Shown: positions 32,767 through 42,159, counted from the stretch's first letter. The stretch: 50,814 nucleotides of DNA from Flavobacteriales bacterium UBA3364 (GCA_002360495.1 DEQO01000112.1:1-50814), one strand, 5' to 3'. A program made the numbers and translations. Notes: a model not told the origin generated them from the letters alone.

Positions 32767-34515
32767 ATGGCACGTACCATCCTTCTCCTTTTGCTGCTTG
32801 CGCTGTCCAATTTGCTCAGCGCCACCATCACGACCCGCGATCTCCTCGTCCACTTCGACAAGGATGAAAGCGTGCTCACACCCGCCGCGACCGATTCGCT
32901 TGATGCTTTCCTCGCATCGCTCGTGATCAACGGGGACTACGCCTTCACCATCCACGGGCATACGGACAGCGATGGCTCGTTGGAATACAACGTCGCGCTT
33001 TCCCAGGCCCGCGCGGAAACGGTCTTGCGCTATCTGGTGGAGCATGGCGCCGATCCGGCGTTGATCACCGTCGAGCGCTTCGGTGAACTGGATCCGCTCG
33101 TCCCCAACCAGAATGCGGAAGGCATGGCCCACAACCGCCGGGTCCACGTGGCGTTCACCCGGCATTCATATGCCGATACAGAGGAACTGCGGCAGGCGTT
33201 GATGGCCGGCAGCGTGCAGCATTTCACCATCGACCCTACGAAGGACCAGGTCGTATGCGGAACTGCAGGTATCCAACTGCAACTCGAAGCGGGTTCGCTG
33301 GTGGATGCTTTGGGAAGGCCCGCAAATGGACCGGTGGACCTGGAACTGACGGAAGCCTTGGGGTTGCAGGCGATCCTTGCGCATCGTTTGAGCACACGCA
33401 GCGGTTCGCGCATGCTGGAAACAGGCGGCATGTTGAAGGTGCAGGCTACGGATGCCAATGGCGCGGAGCTTCGCTTGAAAGCCTCCGCCCCGATGCAAGT
33501 AGCGCTACCGGCAACGGTGCAGGAAAAAGGCATGGAAGTGTTCCTCAGCGACGATGGTGCGGATTGGACAACGACAGGAAGTCCGATCGCCACGGCTATC
33601 GTAACCACCTGGCAGGAGCCTCGTTATCCGCAGCCGCCGACCATGGCCTACCGCTGGCCACGCTACCAGGAGGACCAGAAGGGAAAACCGGTGAAGCCGG
33701 TGGAACCCGTACTGCGCCGCGTGCCACAAGCCCCCCGGCGTGAGAGCTACTCGGCCGCGAAACCATGGTGGGCATTCATCTTCCCTGCGCGTGCAGCGGA
33801 ACGAGCGAACGCACGCTATGAGCAGGCCATGGCGAACTATGCCGAGCAGATGGCGCGCTTCGAGAAGAAACGCGCAGCATATGGAGTGGAATGCGACAAC
33901 TACCCCGAACGGCTCGATCGCTACTGGCAACGCAAGGCCGAATGGGATGCCTTGAAACAGCAGGAATACGACCAATGGCACACGGATACCTACCTGCCCG
34001 CCAAGCAGCGATATGATGCCCTGATGGCACCAAAGCGCGCTCGCTACGATTCACTGGTGGCCAATTGGAAGCAAGTGCGCGAAGCAAGCATGCAGCAATA
34101 TGTGCTCCGATCGGACAGCATGAACACGGCCGACCTCGGCGGGCTGAACGCCTACGTGTTCACCACCTCGAACCTCGGTTGGATCAATTGTGATCGCTTC
34201 CGGGATGTGCCCGAGGAAATGAAGTACGCCGTGGTCGTGGATGGCAAGAAGTACGCCGATGCACAGACCTATCTCGTGTTCACGAACATGCGCAGCATGA
34301 TGGGCATGGCGCGGAACAACAACGGCGAATTCGTCTCGCCACCGGTGGCGCGATCGGAACCTGCCATGCTCTTCGCCTATGCGGTGATCGACGGCCGTGC
34401 CCATGTGTGCATGCAACCTGTTGCACCGAGCGCCAAGCCGAAGCTGACCTTCGAGCCGAGCTCCTTTGCGGAGATCGGCGAGTTGCTGAAGTCGTTGGGA
34501 CAATGGCCCGGATGA
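32767..34515 (+). CDS. OmpA-family protein with N-terminal OmpA domain and long charged C-terminal region
   Basis: 582 aa from ATG 32767 (a TTG at 32761 is also open). A signal peptide of about 20 residues is followed directly by a complete OmpA-like peptidoglycan-binding domain: 'VHFDKDESVLTPAATDSLDAF', 'FTIHGHTDSDGSLEYNVALS', 'ARAETVLRYLVEHGA', 'HNRRVHVAF'. Then come a beta-rich section (~150-280), a proline-rich linker, a charged coiled-coil-like segment rich in Tyr, Arg, Glu and Gln (~330-460, e.g. 'ARYEQAMANYAEQMARFEKK'), and an end domain. In most OmpA proteins the domain is at the C-terminus, so the layout is inverted. It should anchor to the wall while the rest reaches outward or inward. 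Confidence 0.82.
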   Translation: MARTILLLLLLALSNLLSATITTRDLLVHFDKDESVLTPAATDSLDAFLASLVINGDYAFTIHGHTDSDGSLEYNVALSQARAETVLRYLVEHGADPALITVERFGELDPLVPNQNAEGMAHNRRVHVAFTRHSYADTEELRQALMAGSVQHFTIDPTKDQVVCGTAGIQLQLEAGSLVDALGRPANGPVDLELTEALGLQAILAHRLSTRSGSRMLETGGMLKVQATDANGAELRLKASAPMQVALPATVQEKGMEVFLSDDGADWTTTGSPIATAIVTTWQEPRYPQPPTMAYRWPRYQEDQKGKPVKPVEPVLRRVPQAPRRESYSAAKPWWAFIFPARAAERANARYEQAMANYAEQMARFEKKRAAYGVECDNYPERLDRYWQRKAEWDALKQQEYDQWHTDTYLPAKQRYDALMAPKRARYDSLVANWKQVREASMQQYVLRSDSMNTADLGGLNAYVFTTSNLGWINCDRFRDVPEEMKYAVVVDGKKYADAQTYLVFTNMRSMMGMARNNNGEFVSPPVARSEPAMLFAYAVIDGRAHVCMQPVAPSAKPKLTFEPSSFAEIGELLKSLGQWPG

Positions 34516-34570
34516 GGGCTGAGCACTTCCGGTAGTCCAGAGCGAGCGATGGTTCGATACCGTCGCTCGT

Positions 34571-35620
34571 TCATTCCAACTCGAACCCATCCGTCCGCAT
34601 CGGTCTTCCGTTGCCACCCGAGAAGACCACCCGATATGTGCCCGGCAACACTTCCTTCTTCCCTGGTGGTTGATGCGCACCCACCCACCAACGCAAGGAT
34701 GGCAACTGCACAACGTGCTGGTCCCAGTCGGCCCACGGCATGCCGCAATCCATCTGGGTACGTTCGAGTGGAACACGCTGCACCCAACCGCTGTCCGTGC
34801 GCATTTCGATCCCGAACAGCGGCATGCCACTGGCACATCCGCCGTCCAGCATGACGAGCCCGGTCATACGTACCCAAACCGTATCGGCATTCATGCGGTC
34901 GACCTCCACTTTCTCCAGACCGGGCTGCTCGGCCATGTCCCCCTCCCACTGCGCTGGGGTCATGGAAGGCGGGGGTATGTACGGGGCAGTTGCCGGAGCA
35001 GGCGGTGGTAGGTTGCGGTAGTATTCCTCCAATTCCGTGATCTGCTTCTTGTAGAATGCATTCGCATCGTCCTTCAGTCGCTTCGCGATGCGTGCTTCAA
35101 GCGCATCGAAGACCGTATCGTTCATCACCTCTTCGTAGGTATGACGTCCCGGGCGGAAACGGATCACCTCCGGCGATGGCACATCGCCGGAACGTGCCAT
35201 CACGTGCTGCACCAAAGCCCAACGATCGGCCGCTGCATCGGGCAGGTCCATCCGCATCTTCTCCGAGCCTTTGTACACCATGATGAAGTGCTCCTTGCAG
35301 AAGCAATCCATGAAGCGGAATTGCAAACGTGCCTTGCCCGGCATGGCGATGGGGATCCCTTTATCGATCCAGGAAATGTGCTCCCCGTTCCGTGGTGTTG
35401 CGTAAGGGCCCATGGAGGTGAAGTGCTCCTCCACCGACCACGACTCCACACCACTCCTCCCCAGATCGTGCCGGGTGATCATATCCTCCGCATGAATGCC
35501 TTGCATCGGTCGGCCCTTGTCATCCTCCACCAAGGTGAACGTGATATCGGGAGCGCCCGGTTGGGCCTTCACCTGGCCAACGGACAGTACACACGCAACG
35601 ATCACGATATACCGCACCAT
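34571..35620 (-). CDS. Secreted protein of unknown function, gene A of a pair
   Basis: 349 aa. The signal peptide ends near 'SVGQVKAQ' (~19). There is no sorting domain. A mixed alpha/beta N-terminal part contains 'MDCFCKEHFIMVYKG' and 'VIRFRPGRHTYEEV', then a Pro-rich linker ('LPPPAPATAPYIPPPS'), then a beta-rich end with 'DCGMPWADWDQHVVQLPS'. It starts 2 nt after the stop of its upstream neighbour, so they are co-transcribed. The shared 'VI.F..GR..' motif and similar end suggest that the two are distant paralogues. No known family recognised. Confidence 0.6.
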   Translation of the reverse strand: MVRYIVIVACVLSVGQVKAQPGAPDITFTLVEDDKGRPMQGIHAEDMITRHDLGRSGVESWSVEEHFTSMGPYATPRNGEHISWIDKGIPIAMPGKARLQFRFMDCFCKEHFIMVYKGSEKMRMDLPDAAADRWALVQHVMARSGDVPSPEVIRFRPGRHTYEEVMNDTVFDALEARIAKRLKDDANAFYKKQITELEEYYRNLPPPAPATAPYIPPPSMTPAQWEGDMAEQPGLEKVEVDRMNADTVWVRMTGLVMLDGGCASGMPLFGIEMRTDSGWVQRVPLERTQMDCGMPWADWDQHVVQLPSLRWWVGAHQPPGKKEVLPGTYRVVFSGGNGRPMRTDGFELE

Positions 35621-35622
35621 GC

Positions 35623-36546
35623 TCAGCGCAGCTTCAGCGTGAACGTGCCTCCGTTGTCACAGGCCAGCAAGCGCACAGGATGGTCCCCTACTGGCCAATC
35701 GCTGATGTCCAGCCAATAGTCCACATCATCCAGCGTGCTCGTATCGAGCGTGACCGGCTCCCGTGCTTCGTTGGGTCGGTATGGGTTGAAGGTGATCATG
35801 TACTCCGTTCGCGTGCCCCATAGCGGGAAGTGGACGTAGTGCTTGCCGCAATACGACGAGCGCATCAACCACACGTCGCGGAAGGTCCCAGGAAGATCGA
35901 GATCGGCCGGGACCGGGATCTCCTGCCTGCACGTATCGGTGTTCAGCTGCGGAACGACGAGTTCCTCCTTCATGGCCTTCTTCCAAAGTGCATCGAACTG
36001 CTTTGTCAGCGAAACAGTCCGAGCATCGAGGTTGTCCTCCGCATCGTCCGAGGCGTAATACTCCTTTCCGAACTCGGTCCCCGTCGGCAAGTACCTGCCA
36101 CGCCGGAAGGGGATCACAACAGGTGGACGCCGCGCGCAATCCATCGTTCTACAACGTTCCTCCACCTCCCCTCCCCTTGCCCGGTAATACACGGAGAGCT
36201 CGACCACCATCGTATCCGCACCACGCACCACCACCACTTTCACATCAGGATGATCCCTGCCGCGCGCCGGTGTTGCCTTCAAGGAAGGGTACCCCATCCC
36301 GAAAAGTGGCCGAAGACGTACCTCTTCGTCCGCTCTCGGGATCACCGGGTAGTGAGGCGCTATCATGTTCCACCACATTCCGTGTTGGATGTAGTAGACC
36401 CGGTAGTCGCCTTTCAGCGGCACAAGCGCATCGCTGTCCTCCACGAAGGTGTATCGCGTCCAATACGGTTGCTGGTCGGGATCCAGCCGTTGGGCTTGAC
36501 CGCCAAGCCAATGGACGAAGAATAGGAAAAGCATGACCGGTCTCAT
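35623..36546 (-). CDS. Secreted protein of unknown function, gene B of a pair
   Basis: 307 aa from ATG 36546 (frame open to 36597). The signal peptide is 'MRPVMLFLFFVHWLGGQAQ'. Notable segments are 'DCARRPPVVIPFRRGRYLPTG', which mirrors 'VIRFRPGRHTY' in the downstream gene, and 'SYCGKHYVHFPLWGTRTEYM'. It ends '...DNGGTFTLKLR', similar to the closing strand of its neighbour. Several cysteines imply disulphides. No sorting domain, so it is presumably periplasmic or lipid-free outer-membrane associated. Confidence 0.6.
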   Translation of the reverse strand: MRPVMLFLFFVHWLGGQAQRLDPDQQPYWTRYTFVEDSDALVPLKGDYRVYYIQHGMWWNMIAPHYPVIPRADEEVRLRPLFGMGYPSLKATPARGRDHPDVKVVVVRGADTMVVELSVYYRARGGEVEERCRTMDCARRPPVVIPFRRGRYLPTGTEFGKEYYASDDAEDNLDARTVSLTKQFDALWKKAMKEELVVPQLNTDTCRQEIPVPADLDLPGTFRDVWLMRSSYCGKHYVHFPLWGTRTEYMITFNPYRPNEAREPVTLDTSTLDDVDYWLDISDWPVGDHPVRLLACDNGGTFTLKLR

Positions 36547-36607
36547 CGGTCTTCGGTACACCGCAGGTCGGCATCCGTTCACCGCCCGTCCGATCATCGC
36601 CAGGCCG

Positions 36608-37213
36608 TCAGTGCTTCGGCTCCAAGGGGAAGGTGCGCACGTGCTGATCTATGCTCGTGGCATCCAGCTCACGCTTCATCAGCACCACATCGCTCACACG
36701 CTGCTGGGCGTTGAAGCCCAGGGGTGCCAGCAGCGCCCACGCCGTATGGAATTGGTCGGCTTTCAAGCCACTGGCGATGATGAGCCGTGCATGGTCCACG
36801 ACTTCCACGCCCAGCTTCTTGATGCGCCGGTTGGCCCGCACATGATCCACGATGCGCTGCCGCAGCGCAGCCACCGTGCCTTTCTCCACCAGTTCGATGA
36901 AGATGCACTTGCGGTCCTCGGTGTGCGTGATCCCGCCCACGTTCAACGTGAAGGGAACGAAGCCCTCGGCACCGCGCACAACGGCATCCATGAGCGGACC
37001 TTCATACTCCGGCGGGAGTTCGCTCTCCAAGAGCGTGATCCCCGGCATCTGGAAGGCCTCGGGAAAGTTGCCGATGCGCCCGCGCAGCAGTTGCCGCCAT
37101 TCCATGACACGTGCCGCAGCGTGGCTCGCCGGATCGATCACCAAACGGTACCGGCACGTGTACACCAGCGCATCGAAGAGCGTAAGGACATCGGGCTTGA
37201 CGGCGCGTGGCAT
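36608..37213 (-). CDS. 2H phosphoesterase-like protein (2'-5' RNA ligase fold), catalytic His motifs altered
   Basis: 201 aa from ATG 37213; the frame reaches 37405, but the family begins near 'MPRAVKPDVLTLFDALVYTC'. The strand order and 'YRLVIDP', 'PFTLNVGGI', 'CIFIELVEKG' and 'VVLMKRELD' match the two-lobed 2H fold. Where the first H-x-T motif should be it reads 'PGITLLE', with Gly for His, and the second reads 'DHARLIIA', lacking Thr. So it probably binds RNA or nucleotide without the normal chemistry. No signal peptide; cytoplasmic. Confidence 0.6.
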   Translation of the reverse strand: MPRAVKPDVLTLFDALVYTCRYRLVIDPASHAAARVMEWRQLLRGRIGNFPEAFQMPGITLLESELPPEYEGPLMDAVVRGAEGFVPFTLNVGGITHTEDRKCIFIELVEKGTVAALRQRIVDHVRANRRIKKLGVEVVDHARLIIASGLKADQFHTAWALLAPLGFNAQQRVSDVVLMKRELDATSIDQHVRTFPLEPKH

Positions 37214-37320
37214 GGAACGGAAAGTCCAACAAAAGAACCGGCCTTGCAAAGATCGTGGACGTCCTCGTACAGGAACAAGACAACAGGCCGATGGGAATAA
37301 GTCGGACATGGGCCGGACCG

Positions 37321-37361
37321 TTCGACCGCTGACTTGCCCAACCCCTAGTACAGCGGTCGAA
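37321..37361. promoter_or_regulatory. Perfect 11-bp inverted repeat in a divergent intergenic region
   Basis: TTCGACCGCTG (37321-37331) and CAGCGGTCGAA (37351-37361) pair exactly around a 19-nt spacer. The site sits between the 2H-like gene (minus) and the secreted-protein gene (plus, starts at 37395), 34 nt before the latter. It could be an operator for a dimeric regulator or a leader hairpin. Confidence 0.5.
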
Positions 37362-37394
37362 ATTCCCGACCTTGGTCTTGCAACACCAACGACC

Positions 37395-39029
37395 ATGCGT
37401 GCCACCCTACTCTACTCCGCGCTCACGTTCAGCCTCGCCTCCAACGCACAATGGGCAGCGCCATCGGTGAACACACCCGTACGTCAAGCCAGCGGCGTGG
37501 AGGCCGCCACGCCGCTTTCCGCTTCTGGGCCCGATGGCAGCACCTACGTCTGCTGGTTCGAATCCGATGGCAGCGGCTATGTGCTGCGCATGCAGCGACT
37601 TGATGCGAACGGTGTTGCGATGTGGGATCCTGACGGACTGCTCGTAAGCGATCAGCCGCAGAACTCCGCACTGTTCCGGTACGACCTTGCCAGCGATGGA
37701 GCCGGCAATGCGATCGTGGCGTTCCAGGATGAACGCACCGGCGTGCTCGACGTTGTCGCCTGCAAAGTGGGGCCGGATGGTACACTGCCGTGGGGCGATG
37801 GGATATCGCTGCCCTCGCCTACCGGAACAGGGCTCGCACCCAACATCGGTGTGCTCACCGATGACCGCCTCGTGTTCGCCTGGACAACGGATGCATCGCC
37901 CAGCACCGTGGCACTCCAGGTGGTCGCTCCCGATGGGACACTTTCCCCCACCACGGCCGAGTATTCCGCGCCCGGCAACATCAACAGGCCCAAGATCGTC
38001 CCTACCTCCGACGGCGGTTTCTGGCTTCAATACGTGGAGCAGACCGGGAACTTCCTTTCGCCCGGTACACTGAAAGCCATTCGCATATCGGCTGCGTCGG
38101 AGAACGGGCCTGTGTTGTCGGTCTCCTCGAAGCAAGTGTCCGGCTTCTACTTCCCACAACCGGTTCCTGACGGGCACGACGGCTTCTATGTGGCCATCAA
38201 CACCGGAAATGTGGCGAACGCGAACCTCACCGATGTCTACATCGCCCGCCTGCGCGATGATGGTACCACATGGAGCGAGACCGGGACGCCCGTGGAGGAA
38301 GGAGCCACGACCCAACGATACACGAATACCGCCGCTCCGGCCTTGGTGAGCGATGAGGACGGATTGATGATGGCCTACAGTCGCACCAACTTGAACCAGG
38401 ACCAAGGTGGCATAGCCGTGCAGCGATTGGACACCGCTGGTGTGCGCCAATTGGGTACGGCCGGTGTGGAGGTGTTGCCCTTGAGTACCGCGCTACCCGT
38501 GCCGTTCGCGAACGCTCCTGTGGTCGACGGGATCATGTGCGCCACCATGCAAGGGGGCTTCTCCGCGAATACGCTCTCCGCCTTCCGCATCGGCTTGGAT
38601 GGATCTGTGGTTGACCCGCCCGGCGAGATCGATGTTTGCACCGTGAGCAGCGGCAAGGACGACCCAACACTCGTTCCTTTCCGCGATGGACAGGCCGTGG
38701 CCGTTTGGCTGGACCAACGCAACGGTGCCGGTATCTATGCGCAGCCCATCATGATCCCGACGGGTAGTGGCATCACGGAGGAAACGAACACCGCGATGCT
38801 TTTGCGCGGCGGAGTTCGACCTGCGGTGGTCTTTCCATCGGGAACCGTTGGAAGAAGTTCGTTGCGCATCATCGGTCCGGATGGACGACTGATACACGAG
38901 CAAGTGTTGGCGCCACAAACGGAAGGAGCATCCATCCAACTTCCTGTGACCGGCATGTCGACGGGGACATACGCGCTGGTGCTGGAGCAGGCCCGCGGCC
39001 GCACGGTGCAGCGGATGATGGTGTGGTAG
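37395..39029 (+). CDS. Secreted beta-propeller-like protein with T9SS type A sorting domain
   Basis: 544 aa from ATG 37395; the frame extends to 36852 but overlaps the opposite gene, and the signal peptide 'MRATLLYSALTFSLASNAQ' fixes the start. It has repeated segments of the form 'GPDGSTYVCWFESDGSGYVLRMQRLDANG' and 'DGTLPWGDGISLPSP', each ending in 'DRLVFAWTT' or 'NAIVAFQDERTG', as in propeller-like proteins. The C-terminus from 'MLLRGGVRPAVVFPS' to 'GRTVQRMMVW' is a short sorting domain. Presumed cell-surface or released. Confidence 0.78.
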   Translation: MRATLLYSALTFSLASNAQWAAPSVNTPVRQASGVEAATPLSASGPDGSTYVCWFESDGSGYVLRMQRLDANGVAMWDPDGLLVSDQPQNSALFRYDLASDGAGNAIVAFQDERTGVLDVVACKVGPDGTLPWGDGISLPSPTGTGLAPNIGVLTDDRLVFAWTTDASPSTVALQVVAPDGTLSPTTAEYSAPGNINRPKIVPTSDGGFWLQYVEQTGNFLSPGTLKAIRISAASENGPVLSVSSKQVSGFYFPQPVPDGHDGFYVAINTGNVANANLTDVYIARLRDDGTTWSETGTPVEEGATTQRYTNTAAPALVSDEDGLMMAYSRTNLNQDQGGIAVQRLDTAGVRQLGTAGVEVLPLSTALPVPFANAPVVDGIMCATMQGGFSANTLSAFRIGLDGSVVDPPGEIDVCTVSSGKDDPTLVPFRDGQAVAVWLDQRNGAGIYAQPIMIPTGSGITEETNTAMLLRGGVRPAVVFPSGTVGRSSLRIIGPDGRLIHEQVLAPQTEGASIQLPVTGMSTGTYALVLEQARGRTVQRMMVW

Positions 39030-39110
39030 GATGGTCGTGGAAGCATCGTTCCAGCGCGCAAAAGCGTCATAGGAAAGAACAACGTCCGCTGACCATCAAA
39101 CCCATCCGTC

Positions 39111-39911
39111 ATGAGAACATCCGTACTCTGCTGTATTTCGGCATTGATCTTCCTCGACCAGAACGCGATCGCGCAGCTCCACGCTGGTGAAGTACCCGAT
39201 GGTAGCGCCGTCATCGACGTGGAGGTCGATCTTACGCTGATCGATGAATTCACGCAGGACTCGGTGGCTCTGGAAGTGGATTGCGATGACCAACCCGACA
39301 TCGTAGCCTACTTGTTGCATGGAGCACCAGCCGTTGACGCGCCCAACAGCGCCATGCTCCGCATGGTGGACGACGATCTGGAGCTATGCATGGACATGGC
39401 CCAGTTCCCACGCCCGAAGTACTATGAACTCGACGAGCTGCTCGACTGCGCGGGCGAATTCGACTGGCAAAGCAGCGCGTGGCATACCCTCGGCGATTTC
39501 GGTGGGTTCTTGGCCACCGGACCGACGACCGTGCAGAGCAAGTTCATCGCCTACCGCCGAGGTGAGCAATTGGGCTGGCTCCAACTTTCCTTCAACGTGG
39601 GCGAACCGCCCGCGGTACAGCTTCAGATCCACCAAGTACTACCGCTCTGCCCCAGCACGCTATCGGTTGCTGCTATCAAGGCCGCACCGGCCTTCACGAT
39701 CTTTCCCAACCCTAACAATGGTGAGGAGATGCACGTGCAGAGCGCGGGTGCCCTCCGGAGCATCGACGTGATCGATGCAGCAGGACGAACCGTGGCACAG
39801 CACAGCGGCGCGATGCGCACCTTCCCAGCGCCGACCGAAGCGGGTACATACATCGTGCGTGCCATCGGGGCTGACGGACAGCGGACCGTGACACAGTTCG
39901 TGCGGTACTGA
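39111..39911 (+). CDS. Secreted protein with T9SS type A sorting domain, unknown function
   Basis: 266 aa. A signal peptide of about 21 residues ends near 'QNAIAQ'. The mature N-terminal ~160 residues are acidic ('VIDVEVDLTLIDEFTQDSVALEVDCDDQPD') with six or so cysteines; no family seen. From 'PAFTIFPNPNNGEEMHVQ' to 'QRTVTQFVRY' is a T9SS sorting domain. It follows the preceding secreted-protein gene by 81 nt on the same strand. Confidence 0.75.
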   Translation: MRTSVLCCISALIFLDQNAIAQLHAGEVPDGSAVIDVEVDLTLIDEFTQDSVALEVDCDDQPDIVAYLLHGAPAVDAPNSAMLRMVDDDLELCMDMAQFPRPKYYELDELLDCAGEFDWQSSAWHTLGDFGGFLATGPTTVQSKFIAYRRGEQLGWLQLSFNVGEPPAVQLQIHQVLPLCPSTLSVAAIKAAPAFTIFPNPNNGEEMHVQSAGALRSIDVIDAAGRTVAQHSGAMRTFPAPTEAGTYIVRAIGADGQRTVTQFVRY

Positions 39912-40047
39912 ACCGTTCGTCCAACCACTGGGATCGGGCAGGGCGATAGCCCGACCCATTCCTGCTTGGATCCCACCTGTTCCCGTTCAATTGCACAGCC
40001 CGTCCCTGGGCAGGCAACAAATAACGCCTGGGCCGCATCCGATCTTT

Positions 40048-41454
40048 GTGCGCCGTATCCTCTCCATTCCTGCGACCCTAGGCCTGGTTTCCTTGCACGC
40101 CCAGGAATTGGTGCCCAACGGTGACTTCGAGGCATACACGCAGTGCCCCGACTATGTGAGCCAGATCGACCGGGCCACGGGTTGGTTGCGGCCGACCAAC
40201 GGGACCAGCGATTACTTCAATGCCTGCCTAGGCGTACCTTTCAGTGAAAGTGTGCCGGACAATGAGTTCGGCTTCGAACCCGCCCTTAGTGGCGATGGGT
40301 ACGCCGGTTTCTACTGCTTCTACTCCACCGTGGCGATCACCAGCGCACCCGACAATGATCACGAATACGTGACCCATGCGCTCGCCACACCGCTTACGCC
40401 CGGTGCCACCTATGCCGTGGAGTTCTTCGTGAGCCTGGCGGATGTTTCCAAGTATGCCGTGAACGACCTCGGCGCGTTGCTCAGTGTGAACGTCCCGGTG
40501 CGTGCGGATGAGTTCGCGATCACCTCCACACCGCAGATCACGAACACCACGCTGGACATGCTCGATGACAAGGACGGCTGGACCCGCATCAGTGGCTGCT
40601 TCCTGGCCGACTCGGCCTTCGCCTACATCACAATAGGTAACTTCCATGCAGGACCGGCCACCGTGTTCGCTGAAGTACCCACCGCCTTCCCCCTGACCTA
40701 CTACAGCTATTACTATGTGGACGATGTGAGCGTGCGCCCGATGGACCCACCGCAGTTGGGACCGGACATCAGCACGTGCAGCGCAGTCCAACTCGCCGTG
40801 CCCGATCCAGTGAATGGAGCCACCTACACGTGGTCCACTGGCGAAGAGGGCACCTCCATTGTTGTGGAGACATCCGGGGTATATCATGTCACGATGGATC
40901 GTAGTGGATGCCTCCTTTCCGATACGGTGATCGTGGACGTGGACGAACCGCTCGCATTGACGCTGCCCAACGACACGTCCATCGCATTATGCGGCACATC
41001 CGCGTTCACGATCGCCACCGGGCCAATTCCACCGAACGCCGATGTGATCTGGTCCACCGGAGCAACATCAACATCGATACACGTTACCGAAGCAGGCACG
41101 TATTCGGTATCCGCCTCAGCACCGGACCATTGTCCGGCATCAGCTTCCATCCTGATCAGCGATGTGTGCCAATATCCTGTCTTCGCGCCCAACGCCTTCA
41201 GCCCGGATGGCGATGGGATCAATGACACGTGGCGGCCGGTCTGGCAAGCGAACGACGCAGCCACTTGGGAAGTCACCATCATGGACCGCTGGGGAAATAT
41301 CCTCTTCGGCGCCTCTGGACGAAGTGTCTCCTGGGATGGTACGGTGGACGGACGACCGATGCCCACCGGCGTGTATGCGTGGTCCGGTCACGCCCACGAC
41401 CCCATCAACGGCGGAAATACCCGACTCTCCGGGCATGTGATGTTGATCCGATAG
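40048..41454 (+). CDS. Secreted protein with gliding-motility-associated C-terminal (T9SS type B) domain
   Basis: 468 aa from GTG 40048 (TTG 39991 would add 19 residues before the signal peptide 'RRILSIPATLGLVSLHAQ'). The N-terminal half has 'LVPNGDFEAYTQCPDYVSQ' and later 'YVDDVSVRPMDPPQLG', typical of carbohydrate-binding-like beta-sandwich domains. Two Ig-like repeats with 'YTWSTGEEGTSIVVETSGVY' and 'VIWSTGATSTSIHVTEAG' follow. The last ~90 residues ('APNAFSPDGDGINDTW' to 'LSGHVMLIR') are the CHU_C type B sorting domain. Sent through T9SS to the surface, probably an adhesin. Confidence 0.87.
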   Translation: MRRILSIPATLGLVSLHAQELVPNGDFEAYTQCPDYVSQIDRATGWLRPTNGTSDYFNACLGVPFSESVPDNEFGFEPALSGDGYAGFYCFYSTVAITSAPDNDHEYVTHALATPLTPGATYAVEFFVSLADVSKYAVNDLGALLSVNVPVRADEFAITSTPQITNTTLDMLDDKDGWTRISGCFLADSAFAYITIGNFHAGPATVFAEVPTAFPLTYYSYYYVDDVSVRPMDPPQLGPDISTCSAVQLAVPDPVNGATYTWSTGEEGTSIVVETSGVYHVTMDRSGCLLSDTVIVDVDEPLALTLPNDTSIALCGTSAFTIATGPIPPNADVIWSTGATSTSIHVTEAGTYSVSASAPDHCPASASILISDVCQYPVFAPNAFSPDGDGINDTWRPVWQANDAATWEVTIMDRWGNILFGASGRSVSWDGTVDGRPMPTGVYAWSGHAHDPINGGNTRLSGHVMLIR

Positions 41455-41505
41455 GTAACATCCTCCGTTCCGGTAACCTTCCAAGCCGCTGTTCGTCCTA
41501 TTCCC

Positions 41506-42159
41506 ATGACGAACACTTATCTACCTGACCACTCCCGAACATGGGTCTTGTCCGGTGGCCTCAGCGGCGCAGTTGGCGTATTCGCGTACTTCGGGGCCGC
41601 CTTCCTACCTGTACCGGACATCGTTGGACTGGTGCTCGCCTTCGCCTTCGGGCCGCTGATCGCCATCGCCTCATTGGGCCTGGCGCAAGCACTTATCAAT
41701 GGACCGCCACGCGTCGGAGCGCAGGTAGCAGCCTTCCTCGGTGCGGCGGCGGGGATCGTGGTGCTCGCGATGCTCACCGTGCAGCAAGCACTCTTCGCTG
41801 CCTACGAGAACATCCCAGGAACCGATACGGCACGCACATCGCTCATCGCCCTGGGTGATGCCGTCCACTTCGGGCTCGATATCGCGTGGGATTGCCTGAT
41901 CTCCGCCAGCATCGTGCTCTTCGCGCTCCAGATGTGGGGCTCTCCGCCGTTCGGCAGGATCTTCAGCACGCTCGGCGTGGTATTCGGCCTTCTCCTCTTC
42001 GGCATCAATATCGCGGCCTTCCCATCTCCGCCGGATAGCATTGGCTGGGTGGACATGGGTCCGTTCTGCGCGCTGTGGATGCTGGCCGTGTACATACGCA
42101 TGTGCATGGCTGGAAGGGATCGCAAGAGGAAGGATGGCCTTACACCTGCTCGCTCGTAG
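41506..42159 (+). CDS. Multi-pass membrane protein, unknown function
   Basis: 217 aa with about six hydrophobic helices, starting 'WVLSGGLSGAVGVFAYFGAAF' and ending with a charged tail ('GRDRKRKDGLTPARS'). There are few charged residues inside the helices, apart from Asp and His in 'LGDAVHFGLDIAWDC'. No family recognised. The gene starts 51 nt after the type B sorting protein on the same strand, but there is no functional link that I can see. Confidence 0.65.
   Translation: MTNTYLPDHSRTWVLSGGLSGAVGVFAYFGAAFLPVPDIVGLVLAFAFGPLIAIASLGLAQALINGPPRVGAQVAAFLGAAAGIVVLAMLTVQQALFAAYENIPGTDTARTSLIALGDAVHFGLDIAWDCLISASIVLFALQMWGSPPFGRIFSTLGVVFGLLLFGINIAAFPSPPDSIGWVDMGPFCALWMLAVYIRMCMAGRDRKRKDGLTPARS

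Noticed and set aside
39991..40047. TTG start for the type B sorting-domain protein
   Set aside because: It would put ~19 residues in front of a well-formed signal peptide; GTG 40048 fits better.
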